This document shows positions 54,577 through 64,000 of a DNA stretch of 64,000 bases, in pieces. Numbering within the stretch: position 1 is the first letter of the stretch; every line of letters starts with the position of its first letter. The notes below the pieces were generated by a model. It was not told the DNA's origin. It did not search any database and saw only the letters and a list, made by a program, of their open reading frames with translations. Source of the DNA: Tillandsia leiboldiana (lineage: Eukaryota; Streptophyta; Magnoliopsida; Poales; Bromeliaceae); the NCBI GenBank assembly GCA_029204045.2, contig CM055074.1:16729164-16793163 (forward strand), given 5' to 3'. Both the position numbers and the translations under genes were made by a program.

Positions 54577-55849
54577 TGGCTCGATTTTTGTCATGTGCTA
54601 GAATCCAATTCCCACCAGAAATATTAGGACAATTTGGCACCCAGGCAAACAAATTAATAGGCCCACCACAAAAGATGATGTAACAGTGCAAGCACTATAA
54701 GGTCTAAAAAGAACAAATTAGCTAATATTGGAACAACACAGCTCCAAGGTGGGATATCTTTTTAAAGGTAATTTATATTCATGGCATGTATTGATTGTAG
54801 CAAAATTGAAGTTTGAGGCCACAAGAAGTATATAGTTCAAGCTCGCAAGATTCAATATGGTCTTGATCCTTGTCAAAAGGACACATGATTTTGAATTTGA
54901 TAGATGAACCTTTTGCATGAACGAGGCTATAACAGTATAACTCGTAAGCAGCATAACTTTTTCTTAACACAATTTATCTTTGATGCGTTATGATGGAGAA
55001 TTAAGAAGATAATATGTATATTAACAATTTTTGTTTCCTTTCTTTTCAATAAAGTGAAAGAGGTTATAACAGTATAGCTTACAAGCAGTTAAATAACAAA
55101 ACTTAGATAAGCAAGAAGGCATGAGAAATGACTTGGGAGCTGTATTCCACATTATTTATACTGTGACATTACAAAGGAGATCATATTTGGGAACCGGCAA
55201 GCTCGATTTGAAGATCTGGGAAGGAGAGTTGTTCCTCTAGTTAAACTTTGGATGTTAGTTCTAAGGGGCTTGAGAGCGCTTTTGGTTTTATATAGCCTAA
55301 CTCTGTGTTTACCCTTTGAATTTTATTTCTTCAGGCGGCATCTCCTGCTGAGTTTTATATTATACTAATATACATTGATAAATTTAGAGTCTAATTAGTT
55401 GTCGGTTTCATTAAGGTGGCCGGGGTATACTTTATATAGTATAAGGCTTTGAATTAGAGTCTAATTAGGATTTGTAGTTTAATTGGACTCATAATTAAAT
55501 TTTACTTATACACAATAAAATACACATTATATGCATTTAAAGCTAAATTTGTGATGTGAAAAGAGTATCTAAAGGTCAGTTTACTCTTCTTGAGCTATGT
55601 CAAACAGAACCAAAGCACCAATGCGCCACTTAGATTATATCCATCTGAAATGAAATGTTCCATAGATGATACCCAACTACTTCATAGTTGCATTTGATTA
55701 TTTTGTCGTTAAATTGTAGTACATTCTTTTGAAGAAAAGCTTATGGTTTTTTGTTTCAGTCAATCTAGAACTTACCATAATATATGTTGACAATTTCCAA
55801 TAATTGTTTTAACTATATTATCAGCTTATGTTTCCTTTATGATTGACAG
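54577..55849. other. AT-rich interval before the ABC exons; nothing recognised
   Basis: No frame of note. It may include intron sequence of the captured gene, since a splice acceptor (TTGACAG) ends it at 55849. No further exon could be identified. Confidence 0.4.
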
Positions 55850-56179
55850 ATGTCTACTTCTCTTATCCACTAAGGTCTGATGTTGAGGTCTTAAATGGTC
55901 TCAATTTGACACTTAAATCTTGAAAAATAACAGCGTTAGTGGGACCCAGTGGTGCTGGAAAAAGTACAGTTGTTCAACTTCTAGCACGGTTTTATGAGGT
56001 TAAATATTTTCAATTATTTGAAACTCTATTTTCTGCTTTTGTTTGATGCAAGGGGGTTTATTCAGATTGGTATTATTCCATAATTGCAGCCAACTAGAGG
56101 TCGCATTATCGTAGCAGGGGAAGATGTCAGAACATTTGATAAAAGCGAATGGGCCCGAGTCGTGTCATTGGTGAATCAG
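55850..56179 (+). pseudogene. ABCB-type ABC transporter gene fragment, two exons with intron
   Basis: Exon 1 (55850-55998) reads VYFSYPLRSDVEVLNGLNLT, then TALVGPSGAGKSTVVQLLAR, which contains the Walker A P-loop GPSGAGKST; an in-frame TGA separates the two stretches. Exon 2 (56090-56179) reads PTRGRIIVAGEDVRTFDKSE and on to VNQ, the Q-loop. The intron 55999-56089 has a GT donor and TTGCAG acceptor, and a GT follows exon 2. The order matches the nucleotide-binding domain of half-size plant ABCB transporters, closest in my recognition to ABCB28. The membrane domain, signature motif and Walker B are absent. The retained intron shows DNA-level capture, not retroposition. It is non-functional. 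Confidence 0.85.
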
Positions 56180-56925
56180 GTTATGCTTTAGATCTACATG
56201 GTGTTGAAAGTTTCTTTAATGATATCTGGCCAAGAAAGTGCTCTTCTTCAACTTCTTGTTGAATTTGCTTTGATCTGGTAGTTTGCATACATATTCCGAT
56301 TGACTATGTTAGTGTGGTTGTTATGAAGTGTACATTATAACAAACAAAAAAGAGGGGGCAAGGGTTAGTGCTCAACTTTACCAGATAATGAAGCTTAGAC
56401 ATTTTCCTCCTTTTTTCAAATATGTTTCACTTTTTCGCACTTGGTGGGGACAATGATGAAAAATGGTTGATGATGTCAAACCTCAAACATGTAGCTAATT
56501 TCCTGAATCCTCTATTATGGCCTAAAATTGTAGTTGTTTTCGCTCCTAATAAAGCTTGATATTGAACCTATGATGTAGGGAGTGCATTAATTTGGTGCTT
56601 ATTTGTTTGTTGCTCCTAACAATTGAAGTTATGTAAGTAGGGATTTTTTTGAATTTTGTTTTTCTCATGTTCTTTTACACCGTTCTTTTACACCATACTG
56701 ATGCTCTTTGTTTCCCTGCTTCCATTTCTGGTCAAATTGCGAGCAAATAGTTTACTTCATATTGAACTTGTTCTTTTCCTGATTCTCTCTCTTTTAAAAC
56801 TTGAACAGTATAACCGATTGTACCTAATGGTATTCGAGTTCCTAAGTTCAATATGAACTAGTTGCTTCACATTTTTTGTTGAGCTTATTTTCTATGAAAA
56901 AAAAGAACAAAGCAGGTAGCTTGCG

Positions 56926-56930
<5 letters not shown>

Positions 56931-56967
<37 letters not shown>
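56931..56967 (+). repeat. (TC)n microsatellite
   Basis: About 18 TC dinucleotides, followed by an A run. Confidence 0.95.
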
Positions 56968-56968
<1 letters not shown>

Positions 56969-56989
56969 AAAAAAAATATATATTATTTT

Positions 56990-57445
56990 TATGCAATTCA
57001 TTTATTTTATTTTTTCCAAATGCATGACAGGTCATAGCAAAACAAGGCTAATTTGGCTCTTTTTCTTCTTGTTTCTTTTATTATTTTAAAGTAACTTCTC
57101 TATATCTTGCAAATTATAATATGCCAAGATGCTCTAAGTAGAAATGTGATGCTTTTGAGATGGACCAGAGAGAAGTACTTCATCTGCACAAGTCAACTGA
57201 AGTTTCGAATATATTTTTATCTTTTATGACTAACTAATAGATTTTAATTTTCTCTATATTAAACTAATGCTTGGGATTGGCAACTATTGTTGAAGAAACT
57301 AATATGCGACATTATTTTGAAATTATTTTGAAGTGATTTGGTTTGTTGGAGTTTCGTTTCAATATCTTGTTTATAATTTTTGTTATTTTGTTAAATTATT
57401 TATTTTTAATGAAATAATATATTTATATTATGAATGGTGTGAAGA
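56990..57445 (+). repeat. CACTA subterminal block, copy S1 (direct)
   Basis: A block of roughly 400-450 bp from TATGCAATTCATTT to the ATGAATGGTGTG/GACATTAGGTGGCGAC junction. It recurs inverted at 57590-57957 and direct again at 57958-58425 with about 90-95% identity. Confidence 0.9.
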
Positions 57446-57589
57446 AAAAGTACGACATTAGGTGGCGACAAATACTTCGCAACTGAAGAAGCCATTTGGT
57501 GATAAATATTTGTCGCCGCCAAATATAATGTGTAATATTTTGATGGTAAATATTTATGGCCACCCAGTATTTGTCGCCACCTAATGTCG
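57446..57589. repeat. Palindromic GTGGCGAC centre between S1 and S2
   Basis: GACATTAGGTGGCGAC at the left side is mirrored by GTCGCCACCTAATGTC at the right. The inside includes ATATTTGTCGCCGCC and further copies of the subterminal motif. Together with S1 and S2 it makes a hairpin-capable structure of about 950 bp. Confidence 0.8.
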
Positions 57590-57957
57590 TGCTTTTTCTA
57601 CACCATTTATAATCTGAATATATCATTTTATTAAAAATAAATAATTTAACAAAATAATAAAAATTATAAACAAGATATTGAAATGAACCTCCAACAAACC
57701 AAATCACTTCAAAATAATGTCACATATTAGTTTCTTCAACAATAGTTGTCAATCCCAAGCATTAGTTTAATATAGAGAAAATTAAAATATATTAGTTAGT
57801 CATAAAAGATAAAAATATATTCGAAACTTCAGTTGACTTGTGCAGATGAAATACTTCTCTTTGGTCCATCTCAAAAGCATCACATTTCGACTTAGAGCAT
57901 CTTAGCATATTATAATTTGCAAGATATAGAGAAGTTACTTTAAAATAATAAAAGAAA
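57590..57957 (-). repeat. CACTA subterminal block, copy S2 (inverted)
   Basis: Reverse complement of S1 and S3, meeting S3 head-to-head with essentially no spacer at 57957/57958. It lacks the outermost 40 or so bases (the ATGCAATTCATTT side). Confidence 0.9.
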
Positions 57958-58425
57958 TATGCAATTCATTTATTTTATTTTTTTCAAATGCATGATAGGT
58001 CATAGCAAAACAAGGCTAATTTGGCTCTTTTTCTTCTTGTTTCTTTTATTATTTTAAAGTAACTTCTCTATATCTTGCAAATTATAATATGCCAAGATGC
58101 TCTAAGTCGAAATGTGATGCTTTTGAGATGGACCAGAGAGAAGTATTTCATTTGCATAAGTCAACTGAAGTTTCGAATTTATTTTTATCTTTTATGACTA
58201 ATTAATAGATTTTATATTTCTCTATATTAAACTAATGCTTGGGATTGGCAACTATTGTTGAAGAAATTAATATGTGACATTATTTTGAAATGATTTGGTT
58301 TGTTGGAGTTTCGTTTCAATATGTTGTTTATAATTTTTGTTATTTTGTTAAATTATTTATTTTTAATAAAATAATATATTCATATTATGAATGGTGTGTA
58401 GAAAAAGCACGACATTAGGTGGCGA
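57958..58425 (+). repeat. CACTA subterminal block, copy S3 (direct)
   Basis: Leads directly into the true right terminus at 58772 and is therefore probably the ancestral copy from which S1/S2 derive. Confidence 0.9.
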
Positions 58426-58772
58426 CAAATACTGGGTGGCCATAAATATTTACCTTCAAAATATTACATATTACATTTGGTGGCGACAAATATTTATCAC
58501 CAAATGGCATCTTCAGTGGCGATAAATATTTGCCACTAAATTAAATTTTGGTGGCCGCTGATTATCAAAATTTGGTGGCGACTATAGTCGCCACAAAAGA
58601 TTATGTTTAAAGTGGCAAAATCTATATCTTGCCACCGATTCATTCGATCTATTGCGGCAACTTGTAGCGGCATTTTTTGTCGCTACTATAAGTATTTAGT
58701 GGTGATATTTTATATATTTGATGGCGACTTTAGTCGACATAGTTGCTACCGTATGATAATTATTTTGTAGTG
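58426..58772. other. CACTA right subterminal region and terminus
   Basis: Many copies of GTGGCGAC, GTCGCCAC and related words (for example GGTGGCGACTATAGTCGCCAC near 58577) end with TTTTGTAGTG. In CACTA elements such repeats bind the TnpA-type protein. The function is inferred from that family. Confidence 0.75.
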
Positions 58773-58786
58773 TCTAGTATTATGTG

Positions 58787-58829
<43 letters not shown>
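58787..58829 (+). repeat. (TAA)n microsatellite
   Basis: About 14 TAA triplets, 14 bp outside the CACTA terminus. Confidence 0.95.
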
Positions 58830-58831
<2 letters not shown>

Positions 58832-58907
58832 GGAAAGAACTTAAATAACAGTGCAAATTTGATGGCGGAATGGCAATGCTTGCATATATTATTCCTTTAC
58901 ACAGCGT

Positions 58908-59050
58908 TTGGTTTGGGTACAAAGGGTGGATATCCTCCTTTTGTACCCAAACAAAAGTGGAATGGGGGGAGGAATAGGTGGGTATACCTATTCCCCCCCT
59001 TACCGGGTTGTCCCGGTAAAAACCGGGACAACCTGGTAATAGGGGGGGAT
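58908..59050. repeat. Two hairpin-forming inverted repeats near the Harbinger left end
   Basis: TTTGGGTACAAA (58911-58922) pairs with TTTGTACCCAAA after about 18 bp. CCGGGTTGTCCCGGT pairs with ACCGGGACAACCTGG across a 4-bp loop (about 59000-59040). G runs and a C15-like run (59055-59072) follow. This could be the element's terminal region or a small foldback insertion. Confidence 0.7.
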
Positions 59051-59079
59051 ATCGGTTCCCCCCCCCCCCCCGAACAAGC

Positions 59080-60361
59080 AAGGATTGCTGCTTCCCCTTT
59101 ACCCCTGCACGACTCCCGAGCTCCCCATCGTCCTCCTTCTCCTCTTGCTCTCCTTGCTTCTTCTTTCAAACACCCAACCCCATCTCCCCGCCTACCTCTT
59201 CCTCGTCGCCTGGCCTTCGTGGTTGCTCCGGTTGCCATCTGCTCTCCTGTACCTCCTCCTCGTCGCCCGAGGTTGGCCGATCTGCTTCTTTTCTCATCTC
59301 CTCGCCCGAGCTTGCCTGATCTCTCTTCCTCGTCGCCCGGTCTTCGTGGTTGCTCCGGTTGCCATCTGCTCCCCTGTACCTCCTCCTAGTCGCCCCGAGG
59401 TTGGCCGATCTGCTCCTTTTTCATCTTGTCGCGAGGTTGCCCGATCTGTGGGTTTGGTGTGCCTGTCGTGGTTGCCCGAGGTTGCCTGACCTGCTCCTTT
59501 TACTCACCTCGGCCCGACGACGTCGCCCGAGGTCGCCTGATCTGGTCGTCGTCGGCTGAGGTTGGCCGATCTGCTCCTTCCCCCATCGTTGCCCGAGGTT
59601 GACCCATCTGTGGGTGTTGTTGACGCCGGCCTTCGTGCTTGCGTCCTGTTGCGATCTGCTCCCCTCCGGTTTTCATCGTGCCGGCCGTCCCCCTGTTTTT
59701 GGCATCGAAGGTGCTATCCCCCATTTTACAGTTGTAATATTATGTCTCATTTTTCCTCGATTGCCTCTATATCATATTGTTGCCGTTTGCCTCATGATAA
59801 ATGACTATGCTATGTCATAACATACACTATATTTGGCGGCTGCGGAATATGTATGTTTGATCGGTAAAGTAGGCTCATTCAAGTTAAATTTGGCGATGAT
59901 GACGGTTGCCATAGGCGTTTGAAGGATGGCATGGATTTACAATCCACTGCAACCCCATGCTTGTTGGAAACCAATTGAGCCCGTGTACATAATAAAGCAC
60001 CATTCCAATTATGTTATTGCAAGAAAAAAATTAACTTGAAGCATATTCCGTATGTCGCTAGCGAGAAATAAATTAGTTGTCGGCTTCTCGTGTTTGCTCT
60101 GGTTGTCTCTTGTTGCCTCGATTGTAGTTCACATCTGTTTGGGTTCACCTTTATATCAATTATGTCATGCTTAAATCTGTGTTGCATCTTGCCTCTCATG
60201 ATAAATGACTATGCTATATCATAACATACACTATATTTGCCAAATATGTGTTGATTTTTTTATGCCAATTATGCTACGCCCTTTTATATTTTTTGAGCAC
60301 ACCTGAATATTTATTGGGCTCACATGAAAAAGATATAAAGTAGTACGTACATTATCTACAG
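59080..60361 (+). other. Harbinger 5' region: GC/CT-rich repeats, no gene
   Basis: 59080-59700 is CT- and GC-rich with a 127-bp tandem duplication (59207-59290 against 59334-59417) and repeated GAGGTTGGCCGATCTGCT phrases. 59793-59835 and 60197-60239 are a 43-bp direct repeat with one mismatch, 404 bp apart. Open frames here (for example 58784-59389) look compositional. The zone probably is the promoter/5' UTR of the Myb-like gene. Confidence 0.5.
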
Positions 60362-61590
60362 ATGCGTCTATTTAAGAAAGTATTTAAGGCCGGTGAAACC
60401 AGTCGAGCAGACTTGGACAACCCCCAAGGCAATGTAATTGCAAATGAAGGTGGAAGCCGATCTCGCGCCCAAGCGTGGATGCATACACCGAACTGGACCG
60501 AGGCATTAGATGCATATCTGTTAGCGTTGCTGACTGAGGAACATACCTTAGGCAACAACGTTAATGGATCGTTCACGAACCTTGCGTGGGTTAGGATTGT
60601 TAGTGAAATCAATAGTAGAAATAACCTAAACGTAACCAAGGATCAGGTCAAGAATCGGTTGAAAGTTTTGAAGCGTACTTTTACGTTGTACCATTGCTTG
60701 GTCAACAAGAGCGGTTGGGGATGGGACTATGTCCTGAACATTCCCACGGCTGGCGATAGTGCTAACTGGGAGGTCGTGATCGCGGTAACGTGAATCCATT
60801 TTGCTTTCAACAAATTATTACCGAATAGATTTCTTAATGCTTTTCTAATACAATTAACCTATGTCCAGGAAAATTCGGCTTATGGCAAATGTAGGGATAA
60901 GCCATTTCTTCCGTATAAGGATCTTGAGTTCCTTACGCAGAAGACTACCGCAACCGGTAGATATGGCTTTTCTTCAGTGATGCCGCCCACCACAACCATA
61001 GTTAGCTCCTCATCATCCCCTGGTGAGGATGAAATAATAATAGCTCCAAGATTCTCAGGATTATATCTCTTACTGACTCAATTTGAAGCAGGGTCCTCTG
61101 GGCCACTATGAATGATTTTATGCGAGGTCCACCCACGTCAAGGTCACCTAGCCCTCACCCTACAAACAAAAATACAAGTGGATCTGGGCACAGCTCTGCA
61201 GGCAAAAGGTCTCGTTCCCCACTACTCGATCCTACCCAACGAACAAACCGTACGTCGACCGGTGGACGTCGAAAGAAAACTGAAGGCATCACTGAAGCCG
61301 TGGCAGAGATGGTACAACTTGGAAAAGATAAGTTAGATCTGGTACGACAAATGTATAATAAGGATTCTGAAGCTCGACGACCTGTTGCGAGCATCGAGGA
61401 TTGTATGATGCAAATCTATTATCTGCTAGGGCTCACAAGTGAACAGGTTTTGGCTGACGGTGACGCTTTGAAAGATTATCAAAATCGTCAACTTTTTATG
61501 ACAATGGGTGACGATCTTGCATTAAAGTGGGTTGAACGGCAGATAGCGAAAGAAAATATGATGTTTAGGCAATATTTCCTCGGCCTTTAG
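60362..61590 (+). pseudogene. Harbinger Myb/SANT-like protein gene (ORF1), frameshifted
   Basis: Exon 1 (60362-60784) begins MRLFKKVFKAG and contains a Myb/SANT-like domain (about residues 43-140) with the spaced tryptophans of the family (NWTEALDAYL; AWVRIVSEIN; SGWGWDYVLN; NWEVVIA). The intron 60785-60868 has GT...CAG borders. Exon 2 resumes in phase with ENSAYGKCRDKPFLPYKDLE, the usual continuation. The frame is lost by one base near 61105, and the true downstream frame continues from 61108 (MNDFMRGPPTSRSPSPHP) to a stop at 61590 through a helical C-terminal part. In PIF/Harbinger elements this protein helps the transposase reach DNA and the nucleus. An extra unrecognised intron at the shift is the alternative. 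Confidence 0.8.
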
Positions 61591-61865
61591 TGGACATTTC
61601 TATAGTCTATGTGTAATTTAATTAGTTTACAAACGGACTTTCTAATATGTAGTCTCGCAACGTTGAGTAGATCAAAACTGCCTTTGTAATTTATATTCTC
61701 GCACTTTGAGTAGTTTAAAACCTAACTTTGTAATATGTAGTATAACACTTTGATTGTCTTAAACTAGACATTACTTGAATGTTTGTCGTACAAATCGATA
61801 CAAGTTATATCATGTCTACTTACTATGAAAGTTCGCTAAATTGGTACAATTTCGTTGCAGATATA

Positions 61866-61995
61866 ATGGATGCTTTAAATTATCAAACTGTATGTTCTTC
61901 CAGTTTTGTTGCAATGTTGTTGACTATATTAGATGATGATGATGACTATTAGGTGGAAGCTATAATCATGCTCATTGCCGAAGGATACATATATT
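61866..61995 (+). pseudogene. Diverged duplicate of the transposase 5' coding region
   Basis: Starting at ATG 61866, this 130-bp stretch parallels 62193-62322, sharing the run of Asp codons (GATGATGATGATGACTATT) and IIMLI.EGY. It has in-frame stops after DDDDDY and soon after. It is an old tandem duplication 327 bp upstream of the copy joined to the transposase. Confidence 0.75.
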
Positions 61996-62192
61996 AAACT
62001 ATTTAATTTTCATACAACCATGTTAGGGAGTCAGATAATGTGGACATTTATATATTTCAGTATAGTCCTTTCTTTTGTAATTTGTTGCAGTAATCGGCCA
62101 GATGAATGTTTGAGCTACATATATATAAATATTAGATCATGTATGATTACTATCAAACTTGGCTAACTGGCTTAAATTCCAATGCAGCTTTA

Positions 62193-63589
62193 ATGGATGA
62201 TTCAATTTATCGAAGTGTATTTTCGTCGGCATTTCGTGCAAATTTGTTCAGTACATTAGATGATGATGATGACTATTGGGTGCAAGTCATAATCATGCTT
62301 ATTGACGAAGGATATATAAATGCAACAAGTACAATAAGCAGACAACCATGTCGTACCCGTCCATTTACTGGGCATCAGTTTATTTGTGATATTCTGAATG
62401 GTCATCCAGACCGGGGGTACAATCATTTTAGAATGACGACAACTACATTCATTGCTCTCCGCGATGACCTTGTCGGAAAGGGCCTTTTAAGTAGCACACG
62501 GAATATGACTGCTGACGAACAGTTGGCAATTTTCCTATTTTGTATAGGACACGGTGTTGCAAATAGGGTGATCGCTGAAACTTTCCAACATTCGGGGGAA
62601 ACAATTAGTTGTCATTTTAACAATGTACTCCGAGACATTATTCAATTAAAAGATGAATACTTAACTATGCCGCCAAGTAATTGTGGAGTGCATCCAAGAA
62701 TTAGTGAAAATTCGAATTTCCATCCGTTCAAGGTAAGGGACAATAACTTTACAGAAGATAATTTGTACATTTTCATTGCTAAATTTGTACTGTACTATGT
62801 TGTGACATTAACATATGTAGAATGCAATTGGGGCGGTGGATGGTACGCATATTCCGGTTATTGTAGAAAGGCACAAACAACCACGATTTCGGTGTCGTAA
62901 AAGATTTACATCGCAAAATATGATGACTGCTGTTTCCTTTGATTATAATTTTTTTTTTGTATGCACCGGTTGGGAAGGATCTGCCGCTGATATGTGAGTA
63001 CTCAGATGGGCCTGTGAAAGTGGAGGTTTTACAGTTCCTGAAGGTATAATTTAAAGAGAAATTTTTATTAATTTTTTTCATTATTATTGGTTTAATTTAG
63101 TTTTTAAAAGTTGTATACACTTCTGTTTTATCTACAGGGAAATATTATCTGGTCGATTCTGGATATGCGAATACCGATAAATTTCTGGCGCCGTATAGAG
63201 GCGAGTGTTATCATCTTAGTCAATTTGATAGTAACACACGTGGTCGTATACATCGTTCTCCGCGGGACTTGTATAATCATCGGCACGCCCAATTAAGAAA
63301 TGTGGTAGAGAAGACATTTGGAATTTTAAAGAAGCGATTCAAGATATTAAATATTGCTACACCGTTTCTTTATAGAGTGCAGTGTCACATTGCTATGACA
63401 TGTTGTGTGATCCACAATTTTATTCGACGGCAACAAGGAAATGATAGATATTTTAACGAAGCGCTAGACTCAAAGCCTCCAGAGGATGAAGTGGAAGTGA
63501 CGACTACAAATTCTAGTACATCAGAGTCACGGCGGGGAGACGACATTCGCACACATATTACCGAGCAGTTGTGGAATAATAGAAATTAG
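62193..63589 (+). pseudogene. PIF/Harbinger DDE transposase, three exons, one stop codon
   Basis: Exon 1 (62193-62732; an in-frame ATG also lies at 62139) reads MDDSIYRSVFSS and includes the conserved GHQFICDILNGHPDR and helix-turn-helix-like region (ADEQLAIFLFCIGHGVANRV). Exon 2 (62821-63043) holds the first catalytic Asp (GAVDGTHIPV) and GWEGSAADM. Exon 3 (63138-63589) has the second Asp (YYLVDSGYANTDKF) and the Glu (RNVVEKTFGILKKRF), then the CCVIHNFIRR motif, stopping at 63589. Introns 62733-62820 and 63044-63137 have GT/AG borders and restore phase. Position 62995-62997 is TGA where the family has Arg (likely CGA to TGA), which stops translation just after the first catalytic Asp. All three DDE residues remain. 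Confidence 0.9.
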
Positions 63590-64000
63590 ATAAATTATTG
63601 GAAATGACTATAAGTTTGGAAAAGTTAGAATTAATGTTGTAATATTATGTTAGTCAGCTTGTTATATAGTTTTTTTTGTTTATATGTAATGTTAATTGGA
63701 CTGTTAATTAAAAACTCGTGTTCCCCGTGTATGATGTAATTTGAATTATTATTGTGACGTGATATTTTATTTTCTACGTTAGTATAGTTGTGAGATCGTT
63801 ATTATTTGATGATAATTTAAATCGCCAAACCATGCATTATTTTATAATATTCTTTAATTAAGTCTTGTATAAATTTTGACTTATAATTTATGCTATTTGA
63901 AATTCGCTATTTGAATATGTTATTGTCTGATAGTTGTTTTAAATGTTTTTTGTGCAACCATTTAATTGTGCAACCATTTAATTTAAGAATGTATTGAGGA
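63590..64000. other. AT-rich 3' region of the Harbinger element
   Basis: Presumed 3' UTR and interior sequence. A short direct repeat (TGCAACCATTTAATT twice, 63954-63986) lies near the end. No terminal inverted repeat is visible, so the element continues past the window. Confidence 0.5.

Larger units (their letters stand above)
53343..58772. mobile_element. CACTA-like DNA transposon carrying gene fragments
   Basis: The right end at 58772 reads TTTTGTAGTG, the reverse complement of the CACTACAAAA terminus that defines CACTA elements. It is preceded by several hundred bases of subterminal GTGGCGAC/GTCGCCAC motifs. The left end is less certain: at 53343 CACAAAAAAA is followed by a similar motif zone (TGGCGATAAAA, CGCCACTAA) to about 53560, and the expected 3-bp TSD does not match exactly. 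No transposase was found, so it is non-autonomous. Inside are an AT-rich block, a 30-bp minisatellite, two ABC transporter exons and a triplicated subterminal block. Confidence 0.65.
58900..64000 (+). mobile_element. PIF/Harbinger transposon, right end outside the window
   Basis: Contains the two genes typical of plant PIF/Harbinger elements, a Myb/SANT-like ORF (60362-61590) and a DDE_4-type transposase (62193-63589), both on the plus strand. The probable left end is CACAGCGTTTGGTTTGGG at 58900 after a TTA, the usual 3-bp target of this superfamily. The matching inverted end was not found before 64000. The transposase has a stop codon and the Myb ORF a frameshift, so this copy is probably inactive. 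Confidence 0.8.

Noticed and set aside
58784..59389. 201-codon plus-strand frame at the left end of the Harbinger element
   Set aside because: It begins in a TAA microsatellite (poly-Ile) and continues through CT-rich repeats. No domain or gene structure was recognised.

Overview
This window is plant nuclear DNA made almost entirely of transposable elements. No intact host gene, rRNA, tRNA or CRISPR array was found. The evidence is long-LTR Ty3/gypsy chromovirus elements, Copia elements, a plant L1-type LINE, a CACTA-like transposon carrying intron-containing pieces of a plant ABC transporter gene, and a PIF/Harbinger transposon with its Myb-like partner gene. A monocot is plausible but the sequence does not prove it. 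Most elements lie on the minus strand.

The left three quarters (1-48050) form a nested insertion stack that target-site duplications (TSDs) let one unpick. The oldest layer is a minus-strand gypsy element, here called H3. Its 5' LTR runs from 23007 to about 48050, its gag is at 20440-21150 and its nucleocapsid/protease at 11077-11661. Inserted into H3 are: a pol-deleted gypsy element E2 (11667-20434, TSD TCTCT); a solo Copia LTR (21680-22967, TSD CCAAC); a solo LTR probably of Copia type (23766-25612, TSD CCAGT); a gag-only Copia element (26120-32396, TSD CATAG); and a solo gypsy LTR, H4 (32535-46295, TSD TGATC). H4 is itself split by E4 (33508-43944, TSD GACCC), a young, apparently complete gypsy element with a 1584-residue gag-pol frame and nearly identical LTRs. 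Left of H3 lies a truncated Copia LTR (10567-11007), abutted by E1 (before 1 to 10566), a gypsy-like element with 3.67-kb LTRs and a decayed interior.

The right quarter (48051-64000) is AT-rich older DNA carrying a different set of elements. These are a 5'-truncated LINE with an intact 1210-residue ORF2 and a perfect 16-bp TSD (48549-53040); a small MITE-like inverted repeat (53175-53338); a CACTA-like element (about 53343-58772) holding two exons of an ABCB-type transporter gene and a triplicated, partly inverted subterminal block; and a PIF/Harbinger element (from about 58900 past the window end) with a Myb/SANT-like ORF and a three-exon DDE transposase broken by one stop codon.

E4 could supply trans-acting proteins for related defective copies such as E2. 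The Harbinger Myb-like protein and transposase normally work as a pair. The most unusual structures are GC-rich GCATGC palindrome arrays inside the E2 and E4 LTRs, Copia LTRs that carry different repeat arrays at the same place upstream of the TATA box, the patchy divergence between the two E1 LTRs, and the ABC-transporter capture.
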